In this document: positions 16,409 through 24,063 of the stretch, in pieces
Layout: the number at the start of each line of letters is the position of its first letter
Numbering within the stretch: the first letter of the stretch is position 1
NCBI GenBank assembly: GCA_964542475.1
Contig: CAZIUL010000060.1
Span: 1-25,689 of the forward strand
DNA: 25,689 nt
Direction: 5' to 3'
Source: CAZIUL01 sp964542475
GTDB taxonomy: Bacteria > Planctomycetota > B15-G4 > CAYZWU01
Translations under genes and position numbers: made by a program
The notes under the pieces: generated by a model
Databases searched by the model: none
Told to the model about the DNA's origin: nothing
Seen by the model: the letters and a program-made list of their open reading frames with translations, nothing else

Positions 16409-17263
16409 TCAGCGCTGCCTGAACCCGGCTCCAAGGTTGCGGGCCATGCTTTCACAAGCAGCCGGATCTACTCGAGCGCCCGACAACCTGCATTCATTTT
16501 GCGTGAGAGTTACAGCGGAGAGGGTTACCGCCCCTACTATCCTTACGCATCTGCTTGTGAACTCCAGCAGGGCGCTGTATGCTGCCGGGCCGGCAACCGG
16601 TTGGGAGATCTTTGTGTAAGTTTTTTCGTCCTGGGCGTTGAGGCTGACAGAGACTTCATCCACAAGCCCTTCCAGGAGATCAACAGCTCGCGGGCCATGC
16701 ATCATGAGAGCATGGCCGTTCGTGTTGATTCTGACCCTCATCCCCCTGTTTTTCATGATTTTTGAAACCTCGATGATCGTGTCCAGCCTGATCATAGGTT
16801 CACCAGCTCCGCAGAACACAACCTCCTTAACCGGGTATTCAATTGAAGAGGCCAGATAATCGAAATCAGCAAGAATCTTTTCTGTATCCGGTTCAAAATC
16901 GAGCATAGTCCGTAGGCGGAGGGCAGCCCGGCTTGAATGGGCTGCGGTTTGTTCCGAGCAGTGCCCGGAGCATGTTGCTGTCTGCTGTTGAACCGAATCC
17001 GGGTGTACCTGAAATGGAACAGGTTCCTCTCCAGCGAGGTTCAGGTCGAACGAACCGAGCCACCCTTTGTTATGCCTCGGCGAGCAAAAAACACAGGCAT
17101 TTGTGCACCGGTTCGTGACGTTCAGGTAGATGCGGGCTGGCCGGTACTCGTAGGCAATGCAAGGATTGGGACCGTCTTGTCCTGTCGTTCGATCTGGATG
17201 TGCCACTTCAATCAAAACCCAAACCAGAAAAGTCGTTTTCAGCATCTTTAAACAAAACATCAT
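16409..17263 (-). CDS. radical SAM protein, TatD-linked type, with insertion
   Basis: The 284-residue frame carries YRPARIYLNVTNRCTNACVFC with the radical SAM CX3CX2C motif (C53, C57, C60), a SAM-contacting segment VVFCGAGEP (148-156), and RVRINTNGHA and VDEVSVSLNAQD typical of the TatD-linked radical SAM family (TIGR04038). The reaction of that family is not known to me. Between NLAGEEP (75-81) and EPDTEKIL (124-131) lie about 43 residues that I do not expect in the family; their DNA contains a perfect hairpin. The C-terminus also looks slightly expanded before the conserved GAGFRQR. The true start is uncertain: relatives begin close to residue 37, and no ribosome site is obvious for the ATG used. 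It may be functional or decaying. No TatD gene is adjacent. Confidence 0.68.
   Translation of the reverse strand: MMFCLKMLKTTFLVWVLIEVAHPDRTTGQDGPNPCIAYEYRPARIYLNVTNRCTNACVFCSPRHNKGWLGSFDLNLAGEEPVPFQVHPDSVQQQTATCSGHCSEQTAAHSSRAALRLRTMLDFEPDTEKILADFDYLASSIEYPVKEVVFCGAGEPMIRLDTIIEVSKIMKNRGMRVRINTNGHALMMHGPRAVDLLEGLVDEVSVSLNAQDEKTYTKISQPVAGPAAYSALLEFTSRCVRIVGAVTLSAVTLTQNECRLSGARVDPAACESMARNLGAGFRQR
16923..16945. repeat. hairpin inside the radical SAM coding insertion
   Basis: GCAGCCC and GGGCTGC form a perfect 7-bp stem around a nine-base loop, located within the non-conserved segment of the radical SAM gene (residues about 107-114). It could be the core of a palindromic element inserted in frame. 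Confidence 0.45.
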
Positions 17264-17675
17264 CTATGCATTTTTCACGGATGATTTTCAATCGGTATCA
17301 CGCGTTTTTTGAATTTTCGAACACCAGGACACTGATCAGCCGGATAATGGACGGAAAAGCTATCCCAGGCCGGAATGAGCGCGTTTTCAGGACAATCCAA
17401 TGTTGTGGATAACTTGTTGAAAAGCATAAAGTCCTGCTGAAAGATGTTCATAAGTATATAAATTAACAGGCTTTTAAACCGATTATTCTTATATGATTTT
17501 CAGAACGGATGTGGAAAACAGTACAGGCAGGGGGGTTTTCAAGGATGGAAAGAAGTAAACTTTCTGCTTCCGCGAGGGGTGGAATTCGGGTAAATACTGT
17601 AGAAGTGGGCATTTCCAAGCCTTGCCGGATTCAAGGCGGCCAGGATGTCCGGCATGCGGGTAAAATGGAACGATC
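17264..17675. other. intergenic region with DnaA-box-like sites
   Basis: This divergent gap between the radical SAM and DUF1573-like genes has a locally AT-rich part (about 17441-17500). TGTGGATAA at 17404-17412 is a perfect DnaA-box match on the opposite strand (TTATCCACA), and 17510-17518 is a one-mismatch version. It should hold promoters for both flanking genes, but none is convincing. I see no gene in it. Two boxes are too few to call an origin. Confidence 0.4.
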
Positions 17676-18797
17676 ATGTTTATAAGAATTGCGTGCTTGC
17701 TGTCAGCTGTTTTCTGCTGCTTTTCACAGACGGCTGACGAGAAAAAGAAGCAGCCGGAAGAGCAAAGAGCTTTGGAACTTGTGCCGGCGAAGCTCGATTT
17801 CGGCAAGATCTTCGACGGTGCTCAACCTGTCAAAAGCGTAACCTTGAGGAACAAGGGAGCTTCCCCTCTTACAATAAAAAGCCTTCACACCGATTGCGGC
17901 TGCGCGATCCCGCGCGTTTTGTTTCCCGGGGGAAAAGTGGTCCACCTCGAAGATGGTATCCATCCGGTGGGTGTTCTGAAGCCAGGCGAGGAAGCAAGCA
18001 TGGAGGTCTGTTTTCACACGTGGGGGTGGGACGGCAAGCTTAACAAGAACGTGACGATCAGCACGGATGACAGCGCTTTTCCTGTGACGCGCTTGAAGGT
18101 CAAGGCGGAGATCATCGATTCGCTCGTTATCGAGCCGGAGTTTCTGGATCTTGGCGAGATTATCCGCGGCCGGAAGGTAAGCGGCCGGGTCATCCTTCGT
18201 TCCAAGAGCATTGGTGATTTTGATGTCAAGGGGATCAAGGACCTGCCGTCTTATCTCCAGTTTTCCGCCAAGAAGCTGTCCAGCGGAGAGAATGCAGAGG
18301 TTATGATCGAAATCAAGAGCAAAGAGGAGCCTCCCCTGGGGGAATGGATGCGGAAACTCCACATAGAAATCGTTAACGAGCATATCAATCAGACAAGGCT
18401 TCAAGTGAAGGCGAAAGTGGTTCCCAAGGTGTGCTTCAGCATGAATGGCAAGGCTTTGGATAATGAGCTCGATTTCGGAGTTTTTCCCTGGAATGAGGGC
18501 AAAACCGCTGAAGTGGATATCACAAACCTTGTTCCTGAGATCCCTTATCATCCGCTCAAAGTTGAAAAGGAGAGCGCTTTTTGCGCTTCATGCGTTGAGA
18601 CGCGGCTGAAGGAGCTGAAGGCAGGCGAGCTTTACAGGCTTGTCGTCAGGATCAGGCCCGTGGACAAGGCGCCGGTTTTTGTGCGCGGTGCATTAAGGAT
18701 CATCAGCGATCATCCGGACCTGTTCTTGAAAAGGTTTTCTCTTATCGGATGGCCGAGCAGGATTTTTGAAGAGGGTTTGCGCGGGAGCGGGGATTAG
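17676..18797 (+). CDS. exported protein with three DUF1573/ASH-like repeats
   Basis: This 373-residue protein starts with a short signal peptide (MFIRIACLLSAVFCCFS). Residues about 38-145 form a DUF1573-type immunoglobulin-like domain with the phrases LDFGKIFDGAQPVKSVTLRNKG and HTDCGC. Two further copies begin at about 152 (FLDLGEIIRGRKVSGRVILR) and 262 (ELDFGVFPWNEGKTAEVDITN). Such domains are found in secreted or surface proteins, probably in protein-protein or glycan contacts; no enzyme activity is known to me. Cys-Cys in the signal region is not a canonical lipobox. A weak GGA precedes the ATG. Its TAG stop codon lies inside the end of the deleted palindrome at 18794-18867, so the 3' end of the gene has been shaped by that repeat. 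Confidence 0.8.
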   Translation: MFIRIACLLSAVFCCFSQTADEKKKQPEEQRALELVPAKLDFGKIFDGAQPVKSVTLRNKGASPLTIKSLHTDCGCAIPRVLFPGGKVVHLEDGIHPVGVLKPGEEASMEVCFHTWGWDGKLNKNVTISTDDSAFPVTRLKVKAEIIDSLVIEPEFLDLGEIIRGRKVSGRVILRSKSIGDFDVKGIKDLPSYLQFSAKKLSSGENAEVMIEIKSKEEPPLGEWMRKLHIEIVNEHINQTRLQVKAKVVPKVCFSMNGKALDNELDFGVFPWNEGKTAEVDITNLVPEIPYHPLKVEKESAFCASCVETRLKELKAGELYRLVVRIRPVDKAPVFVRGALRIISDHPDLFLKRFSLIGWPSRIFEEGLRGSGD

Positions 18798-18867
18798 CCC
18801 GCTTATATCATACACTTCGTCGCAGGTTACGGTGCCGCAGCAGAAGAGGATGAGATATGCGGGGTAG
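18794..18867. repeat. internally deleted palindromic repeat (copy C)
   Basis: The left end TTAGCCCGCTTAT...TCATAC matches the left end of the 180-bp palindrome, and GGTTACGGTGCCGCAGCAG onward matches its right end, while about 106 central bases are missing. The result is a 74-base stem-loop. Its first bases supply the stop codon of the DUF1573-like gene, and it ends 23 bases before the 3' end of the convergent gene, so it could act as a two-way terminator. Confidence 0.82.
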
Positions 18868-18889
18868 CATCGCGGGTGTGAAGCAGTGC

Positions 18890-20047
18890 TCAAGTATCCA
18901 GGTCATCCAGCAAGTCATCCACGGAGTCGATGTTATTGAGATACTTGTGAAAATCCAGCCTTGCATCCACATCGATAGAGGAGCTTTTCCCCGCTTCGCC
19001 TGAAAGCATCTTTTCGATTATCCAGTTGGGGAGACACACCTCAGCGGTGAGTTCTTTTCCATTGACCATTTCCTCGAGCTGGACCAGCTTGTTTCTCATC
19101 AGCGTTTTTCTTGGGGAAAAGAACCGCCGTTTCCTGATCAGGTCCTTCTCGTTTTGTGATGTAAGCCTTATCAGGTCCACTGCGTTCAGGTAGGCGTTCC
19201 CCTCGGTGATCTCCTGGAACAGCAGGGTGATCAGGATGACCGTTTCTTCTTCTGTAAGGCTGTGCTCCCTGATGAACTTCCAAGTATACAGCCTGTCTTT
19301 GACCTTTGTACGTTCCAGGCGTGTGCTGATTCGCTTCCTCAAGAGCTCCATCTGCCTGTTGATGTCCAGCACCGGTTCAGCAACCCCGAGCCCGATCTCA
19401 TCCCAGTAATCGTAATTGAAGACCTTGGTGGTCCTTTTCTGATACAGCAGCGATAGCCACCTGAGGTCCATCAGGTACGACATGTTGTTCGAATAAGGGC
19501 TCCTGTTCCGGTTGTTTTTATTCGTGGGCCGCTCTTTTACCTTTGCTCCTGCTGTTTCAGCAAAGGTGTTGAAGATCATGTTGACTATCCTGTCGGAGAG
19601 CCTGAACTTGCTTTCCAGGATGTCATTGGAGCTTCTGCCCGCAGGCTCGACTGTGATAATGCCGGTTGACACGAACCCTGATGAGGAGTCGATCAGCGCC
19701 ATTCCCTGCAGAATGTCGTAGGTGCCGTCGAAAACAAGCTGTAAAAGCTCCCGGCCTGTAAGGTGCGTGTTAGAGGAAAGCAGTCTTTGTCTGAGCAGAG
19801 CAAGGATCATCACAAGTTGATACTTGTTGAGCTGGTATCTTTTCAGAAGCTGGGAAAGAGGACCCTGAAAACCGTGCTCCTCGATGTGCCGGTTGATCTC
19901 ATCGATCTTTTCGCGCGACTGGTTTCTCAGCCTTTCCATCTTCGAGGATGTGGCATTGCCCTCGAATATCTGTTTACGTATCAACCCAAGCTGATCATAC
20001 CTGGAAAGGATTTTTTCCAGTATCGGTTTATCGTGAGATTTGCTCAT
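18890..20047 (-). CDS. unrecognised protein with two winged-helix-like modules
   Basis: This 385-residue soluble protein has no signal peptide or membrane segment. Two segments resemble each other: 74-134 (NKYQLVMILALLRQRLL, then LTGRELLQLVF) and 264-328 (LTEEETVILITLLFQEI, then LNAVDLIRLTS). Both run from a long helix to a helix starting after an L-T/N-G/A turn and on to a charged hairpin. I associate this pattern with winged-helix modules at the N-terminus of some bacterial AAA ATPases, but there is no Walker A or B motif here. The N-terminus (about 30-60) is likely coiled coil, and the last 15 residues are very acidic. It is convergent with the DUF1573-like gene and divergent from mgtE. 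Function is unknown. Confidence 0.75.
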   Translation of the reverse strand: MSKSHDKPILEKILSRYDQLGLIRKQIFEGNATSSKMERLRNQSREKIDEINRHIEEHGFQGPLSQLLKRYQLNKYQLVMILALLRQRLLSSNTHLTGRELLQLVFDGTYDILQGMALIDSSSGFVSTGIITVEPAGRSSNDILESKFRLSDRIVNMIFNTFAETAGAKVKERPTNKNNRNRSPYSNNMSYLMDLRWLSLLYQKRTTKVFNYDYWDEIGLGVAEPVLDINRQMELLRKRISTRLERTKVKDRLYTWKFIREHSLTEEETVILITLLFQEITEGNAYLNAVDLIRLTSQNEKDLIRKRRFFSPRKTLMRNKLVQLEEMVNGKELTAEVCLPNWIIEKMLSGEAGKSSSIDVDARLDFHKYLNNIDSVDDLLDDLDT

Positions 20048-20253
20048 CGCTTATTGCCTTTTGGTCGAAATTCAAAAACCGCATATCATAACTGAATACG
20101 GGTCACACTACATAAGGGTAACTCTCTTTTATCAGCGGAAAACAGATGGCTGGGACAAAGCCCAAGGTTTCCGAAAAAAAAAGGGAGATCAGCCGGTTCG
20201 GACAACTATCCACAGCAATCCGCCTGCTGGCCCGTGTTCGTGTCAAAAGAACA

Positions 20254-20281
20254 ATTATATAGTCTTCATCTGAAATGCGAA
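20254..20281 (-). promoter_or_regulatory. candidate promoter for the two-winged-helix gene
   Basis: On the minus strand TTCGCA (20276-20281) is followed after 16 bases by a perfect TATAAT (20254-20259). The leader would be about 200 bases long. The -35 box is only a four-of-six match. Confidence 0.3.
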
Positions 20282-20299
20282 CACTGATATATCAACTTT

Positions 20300-20328
20300 T
20301 TGACAAAATCGACATTTTTTGGTATTAA
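20300..20328 (+). promoter_or_regulatory. sigma70-like promoter for mgtE
   Basis: A consensus TTGACA (20300-20305), a 17-base spacer and TATTAA (20323-20328) lie about 115 bases upstream of the mgtE start in an AT-rich stretch. Confidence 0.5.
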
Positions 20329-20446
20329 AAGTTAAGACGGTTCAGTACTCTGGTCTGCGTTTACACGCGCTTGCCGTATAAGATTTTACAGTTAATAGCA
20401 GTATGTTGGCGGTCATCGTAAGATTTGAACGCATGCAAGGTGTGAT

Positions 20447-21877
20447 ATGCCGCGAGATGAAGCAAGCAAGAAAATCGAGGATGTCATCCAGCAGATCAAT
20501 GATCTGGATGAGCCCGGGGAAGATCTGCTCAACACTCTCGAAGAGTTCAGAAGCATCGACATCGCGGATGTGTTTCATCACATCAAGCGCTCATTGCGCA
20601 TCACCGTGTTCAATCATTTCACAGATGAAGCGGCAGCGGAGGTGCTTGTAGAGCTTGATGATATTCTGATCATCGAGCTTTTGAGGGAGCTTTCCTCGGA
20701 AAAAGCCGCTCTGATTCTGAACCTGCTGCCGCCTGATGAAGGCGCGGATGTCATTGCCCTTTCCGAGGAGGAAGATCAGCCACACATTCTGACGCATGTG
20801 GAGGAAGGTCTTGCGAACCAGATCCGGAGCCTGTCGAGCTATGCTCCTGAATCCGCCGGAGGGTTGATGACGAGCGGCTTCCTGGCGGTCCAGGGAGACG
20901 AATCCGTAAGGTCCGTGCTGATAAAGGTCAAAACCTCAGAACAGGCCGAGACGGTCAATTACATCTATGTCACGGATGAAAGCGACAAGCTTGTGGGAGT
21001 GGCATCGGTCAGGGGCTTGCTTCAGGCCAAGCTGAACCAGGGTATTCATTCCATCCTGGAGCATGATGTGATCTCCGTTCCGCTCGAAATGGACCAGGAG
21101 GAGGTCACTCGCACCGCCAACAAGTACCATCTGCACACAATACCGGTTTTGGATGATGAAGGAGTTCTGAAGGGGATCATCACATTTGACGACATGATGG
21201 AGGTGCTCGAGGAAGAGTCGTCAGAGGACATTTACAGAATGGCTGGGGAGCATACTCTCCACCCGACACAGCAGCCGGTATGGCGGCGTGTCCTGGCCCG
21301 CTTCCCGTGGCTGCTTGTTACATTGGGAGGCACTTTACTGGCCGCGGGGCTGATAAAGGTGTTCGAAACGGTTTTCTCCGATGACGCGGGAATGGAATCC
21401 ATGGAGTCTTTGGGGGATCTGATTACCGTCACTTTTTCCTCCATAGACAACACCTGGACGTTCCTGCTTTGTTTTTTACCGATGATCGGCGGCATGGCAG
21501 GAAACGTAGGGCTCCAGTCATCCACCGTAATAGTGCGCGGCCTGGCCACAGGCGAGGTGGAGCAATCGTTTTTGTCAAAGATTCTGTACAAGGAAATGGT
21601 CATTGCCGCCTGCATAGGGCTGATGAGCGGCCTGATCATCGGCAGCGTGGTCATGATCATATTTCAAAGCCAGGAGCAAATCGGGTTCATAATCGGGCTA
21701 TCCCTTTTCAGCGCCATCATTTCAGCGGCTTTTCTGGGAACCATGATGCCGTTTTTGTGCCTCTTCATGAGGGTTGATCCCGCGTATGCCGCAGGCCCTC
21801 TTCTGACCACCTTGAACGACATTATCGGCTTCATGATTTTTTTCGGGATCGCTTACGCGATGCTGTCGTCGCAGTGA
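20447..21877 (+). CDS. mgtE: magnesium transporter MgtE
   Basis: This 476-residue protein has the complete MgtE layout: a cytosolic helical N domain (about 25-130), two CBS domains (about 140-260, for example MTSGFLAVQGDESVRSVL and HDVISVPLEMDQEEV), a plug-like linker, and five membrane helices from about 280. The pore signature GGMAGNVGLQSSTVIVRGLA is intact, as is DPAYAAGPLLTTLNDIIGF with the pore-lining aspartate. It is a magnesium-gated channel of the inner membrane; low internal magnesium opens it through the N and CBS domains. AAGGTG lies just before the ATG. Signal peptidase I follows 85 bases downstream on the same strand, with a hairpin between them. Confidence 0.95.
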   Translation: MPRDEASKKIEDVIQQINDLDEPGEDLLNTLEEFRSIDIADVFHHIKRSLRITVFNHFTDEAAAEVLVELDDILIIELLRELSSEKAALILNLLPPDEGADVIALSEEEDQPHILTHVEEGLANQIRSLSSYAPESAGGLMTSGFLAVQGDESVRSVLIKVKTSEQAETVNYIYVTDESDKLVGVASVRGLLQAKLNQGIHSILEHDVISVPLEMDQEEVTRTANKYHLHTIPVLDDEGVLKGIITFDDMMEVLEEESSEDIYRMAGEHTLHPTQQPVWRRVLARFPWLLVTLGGTLLAAGLIKVFETVFSDDAGMESMESLGDLITVTFSSIDNTWTFLLCFLPMIGGMAGNVGLQSSTVIVRGLATGEVEQSFLSKILYKEMVIAACIGLMSGLIIGSVVMIIFQSQEQIGFIIGLSLFSAIISAAFLGTMMPFLCLFMRVDPAYAAGPLLTTLNDIIGFMIFFGIAYAMLSSQ

Positions 21878-21907
21878 CGAAACAAAAAAGGAAGGCAGGT
21901 CCCTCCC

Positions 21908-21929
21908 TCCGGGCAAGTCCTGCCCCGGA
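21908..21929 (+). promoter_or_regulatory. hairpin between mgtE and lepB
   Basis: TCCGGG and CCCGGA form a 6-bp stem with a further CA/TG pairing inside. No T-run follows, so termination would be weak. An alternative pairing GGCAGG/CCTGCC overlaps it. The hairpin directly precedes a possible TTG start of the lepB frame and argues for a start farther downstream. Confidence 0.35.
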
Positions 21930-21962
21930 TTGCTGATCCGACCCAAAGCATTCGAGCTTTTG

Positions 21963-23192
21963 ATGAGTGCCATGTTTGTAAAGTACTTGATGCGATTGAA
22001 GAAGGTTGTCTTTTTTCTGGTGCTGTGCCTTGTTGCGGCTGTAGTTTTGAAATGGGGGGTAGTGGCGGGTTACACCATACCAACCTCTTCCATGGAGCCC
22101 ACCCTCAAAGGGGACCGGTTGCACGGGGACAAGGTTGCGGTTTTCAAGCTGCATTACTCGTTTTTCGAGCCCAGCCGTTACGACCTGGTCGTGTTTTTCA
22201 GGCCCGGGGAGTTTTCGGTAAGCCCTGGAATCATGGAACGTTCCGGCGGTATGAACTTCGTGAAAAGGCTTGTAGGGTTTCCGGGCGAGACGATCCTGGT
22301 TCGAAACGGTGATCTGTACCTCGGAGAGGCGCCTTCGGCGCCGGACAGAAAACCGCTTCCTGTCGTCCGGTCAATGCTGGTCCCGGTCTACCGGGCGCGG
22401 TTCAACAGCGCCTTTTTCGATGATTGGCAGCAAAGGGGGCCGGGCTCTTTCGAGGTGGGGAACAACGGTCTCGTCTGCGATTCCCTGATAGAATCCGGGA
22501 CTGGGACAGTGGAGGGGGAGTCACATCTTATTTTCAAGCCTGTACGCGGCGCAATCTATGACGACTACAACTCCGGGAACAGCGGGCGGCTGCCGGGGCG
22601 AAACCGTGTGCAGGACCTGGCGCTTTGCTTGGATATCGAGTTTGAGTCGGGTGACGGCGCTGTGTCCGGAAGGTTCAGCAAGGGGAGTGACGAGTTCGAG
22701 TTCACGCTCCGGTCCGAAAAGGCGGGCGGCGGCGGCGTTGTGGCGCAGAGGTTCGGGCGGAAGAACTCCTACCCCGTTCCGGAGCAGGCATTTCCCGGAT
22801 TCGAGCCAGGGAAGCGGTACAGCATCGAGTTCATGGATATCGACCAGAGGATTCTTCTGTTCGTGGATGGCGAGGTGATGGCAAAGTTCACTTACGAGAA
22901 CGATCCGACCGTGGCTGTGGGTGAACGGTTCAGCATTCCCGGGATCTGTGTAAGGAACGCCAGGGTTCTGTTCAAAAGGATCGATATCAGCAGGGATATC
23001 TATTACACGAATGACCTTGGAACGCACGCAGTGGGCAAGGCACACGAAATTGCCGAGGGGCATTATTTCTTTCTGGGCGACAACAGCCCAGAGAGCGAGG
23101 ACAGCCGTTCGTTCGGCGATATTTCCAGGGAGGACTTTGTGGGAAAGCCTTTCATGATCTTTTATCCGTTCGCTCGTTTTCGTTTTTTTTAA
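21963..23192 (+). CDS. lepB: signal peptidase I with large inserted domain
   Basis: The ATG at 21963 gives 409 residues; an in-frame TTG at 21930 and an ATG at 21972 are alternatives, and no start has a strong ribosome site. One membrane helix (about 14-36) is followed by IPTSSMEPTLKGD with catalytic Ser43, FVKRLVGFPGE with catalytic Lys101, and the final box GDNSPESEDSRSFG (372-385). The enzyme cleaves signal peptides at the outer face of the inner membrane. Between about 122 and 360 lies an insertion of roughly 240 residues, rich in strands (LALCLDIEFESGDGAV, YSIEFMDIDQRILLFVDGE) and resembling a concanavalin/LamG-like jelly roll. The usual bacterial enzyme lacks this. A REP-like monomer begins 19 bases after the stop codon. 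Confidence 0.9.
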   Translation: MSAMFVKYLMRLKKVVFFLVLCLVAAVVLKWGVVAGYTIPTSSMEPTLKGDRLHGDKVAVFKLHYSFFEPSRYDLVVFFRPGEFSVSPGIMERSGGMNFVKRLVGFPGETILVRNGDLYLGEAPSAPDRKPLPVVRSMLVPVYRARFNSAFFDDWQQRGPGSFEVGNNGLVCDSLIESGTGTVEGESHLIFKPVRGAIYDDYNSGNSGRLPGRNRVQDLALCLDIEFESGDGAVSGRFSKGSDEFEFTLRSEKAGGGGVVAQRFGRKNSYPVPEQAFPGFEPGKRYSIEFMDIDQRILLFVDGEVMAKFTYENDPTVAVGERFSIPGICVRNARVLFKRIDISRDIYYTNDLGTHAVGKAHEIAEGHYFFLGDNSPESEDSRSFGDISREDFVGKPFMIFYPFARFRFF

Positions 23193-23211
23193 TGCTCCCA
23201 CAGCCTGGCCG

Positions 23212-23299
23212 CCCGCATATATCAGCCTCTTCTGCTGCGGCACAGTAAACTGCTCTCATGTTGCGTTTCATGTCAGGAGACGATCCTCAACCTGTAGGA
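23212..23299 (+). repeat. palindromic repeat family, single-arm monomer (copy D)
   Basis: These 88 bases match one arm of the 180-bp palindrome from CCCGCATAT to CCTGTAGGA without gaps, at roughly 87 percent identity. The sequence then diverges into GCGCGGCATTTGCCGG, a short hairpin of the kind seen in REP sequences. It is located just after the lepB stop codon. Confidence 0.82.
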
Positions 23300-23356
23300 G
23301 CGCGGCATTTGCCGGATTGTTGAACAAATCAATACAAAATAGAACTGGTTTTTGCG

Positions 23357-23381
23357 AAACCTGGTCACGCCGACCGGGTTT
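23357..23381. promoter_or_regulatory. stem-loop upstream of ECF sigma gene
   Basis: AAACCTGGTC and GACCGGGTTT pair at nine of ten positions around a five-base loop, about 75 bases before the sigma factor ATG. No T-run follows, so it may be an operator or leader hairpin rather than a terminator. Confidence 0.35.
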
Positions 23382-23457
23382 AAGTAACGGGATGTTGACG
23401 GATTGCTGATGCGATGGAAACGCGTGCTATCCGTCCCTGAGGTACAGACCGAGGTCA

Positions 23458-24063
23458 ATGACAAAAAAAGAAAGAGCAAACGCTGGGCGCGATCTGATGC
23501 TCAAGGCTTCCCGTGGGGACATGAAAGCCTTTGAGGACCTGGTTTCGATCTTTCAAAAACCCGTACTGAACACGATCTACCGTTATTTGGGAGATGCTTC
23601 TTTTGCCGAAGATCTGGCGCAGGAGGTTTTTTTAAGGATATTTCAGGCCAGAAAAAGGTACAAGCCTCTCGCCAAGTTCGAAACCTGGGTGCACCGCATC
23701 GTTTACAACGTGGTGGTCAATGAGGCCCAGTACAGGGGGAGAAGGAAGGCGATGTCTCTGGATGTCTGTATCGAGGGAGGACACGATCGGAAGGAGTTCA
23801 TGGCAGGGAGTGTCACGGATCCCTTGGAGCGCCTCGAAACGGAAGAGCTGCATCTCAAGGTCCGCGAGTCCGTGTTATCGCTTCCTCCGAACCAGAGGAT
23901 GGCGGTGATACTGAACAAGTACGAGGATATGTCATATCAGGAGGTTGCCGCGGCTTTGGGCACGAGCGTCAAAGCGACCAAATCGATGCTCTTCAGGGCG
24001 CGGGAGAAAGTCAAATCGAAGCTTGAAAGATACATGAAATCCGAGGTTTCCAATGGGATGTGA
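23458..24063 (+). CDS. ECF-family RNA polymerase sigma factor
   Basis: This 201-residue protein has the two-domain ECF layout. Region 2 spans about 27-93 (DASFAEDLAQEVFLRIFQ, FETWVHRIVYNVVVNEAQYR), and region 4 spans about 142-190 (LPPNQRMAVILNKYEDMSYQEVAAALG, then SVKATKSMLFRAREKVK). It would direct RNA polymerase to a small regulon, probably including its own operon, when released from its anti-sigma factor. GAGG precedes the ATG at a somewhat short spacing. The 3' end overlaps the anti-sigma gene by 11 bases, which indicates coupled expression. A clear ECF-type autoregulatory promoter is not visible upstream. Confidence 0.93.
   Translation: MTKKERANAGRDLMLKASRGDMKAFEDLVSIFQKPVLNTIYRYLGDASFAEDLAQEVFLRIFQARKRYKPLAKFETWVHRIVYNVVVNEAQYRGRRKAMSLDVCIEGGHDRKEFMAGSVTDPLERLETEELHLKVRESVLSLPPNQRMAVILNKYEDMSYQEVAAALGTSVKATKSMLFRAREKVKSKLERYMKSEVSNGM

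Larger units (their letters stand above)
20048..20446. other. divergent intergenic region between unknown gene and mgtE
   Basis: This AT-richer gap holds a good plus-strand promoter and a weaker minus-strand promoter, listed separately. One DnaA-box-like site with a single mismatch lies at 20206-20214. The roughly 110-base mgtE leader has no hairpin set that I could match to an M-box magnesium riboswitch, and I see no small gene. Confidence 0.5.

Noticed and set aside
16317..16765. Plus-strand frames across the radical SAM region
   Set aside because: They read opposite the CX3CX2C-bearing gene and partly through the palindrome; no protein pattern is seen.
17264..17675. Chromosomal replication origin
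   Set aside because: Only two DnaA-like boxes, and none of the usual origin neighbours (dnaA, dnaN, rpmH, gidA) are in the window.
20329..20446. M-box magnesium riboswitch before mgtE
   Set aside because: The leader is too short and shows none of the expected paired stems or a terminator.
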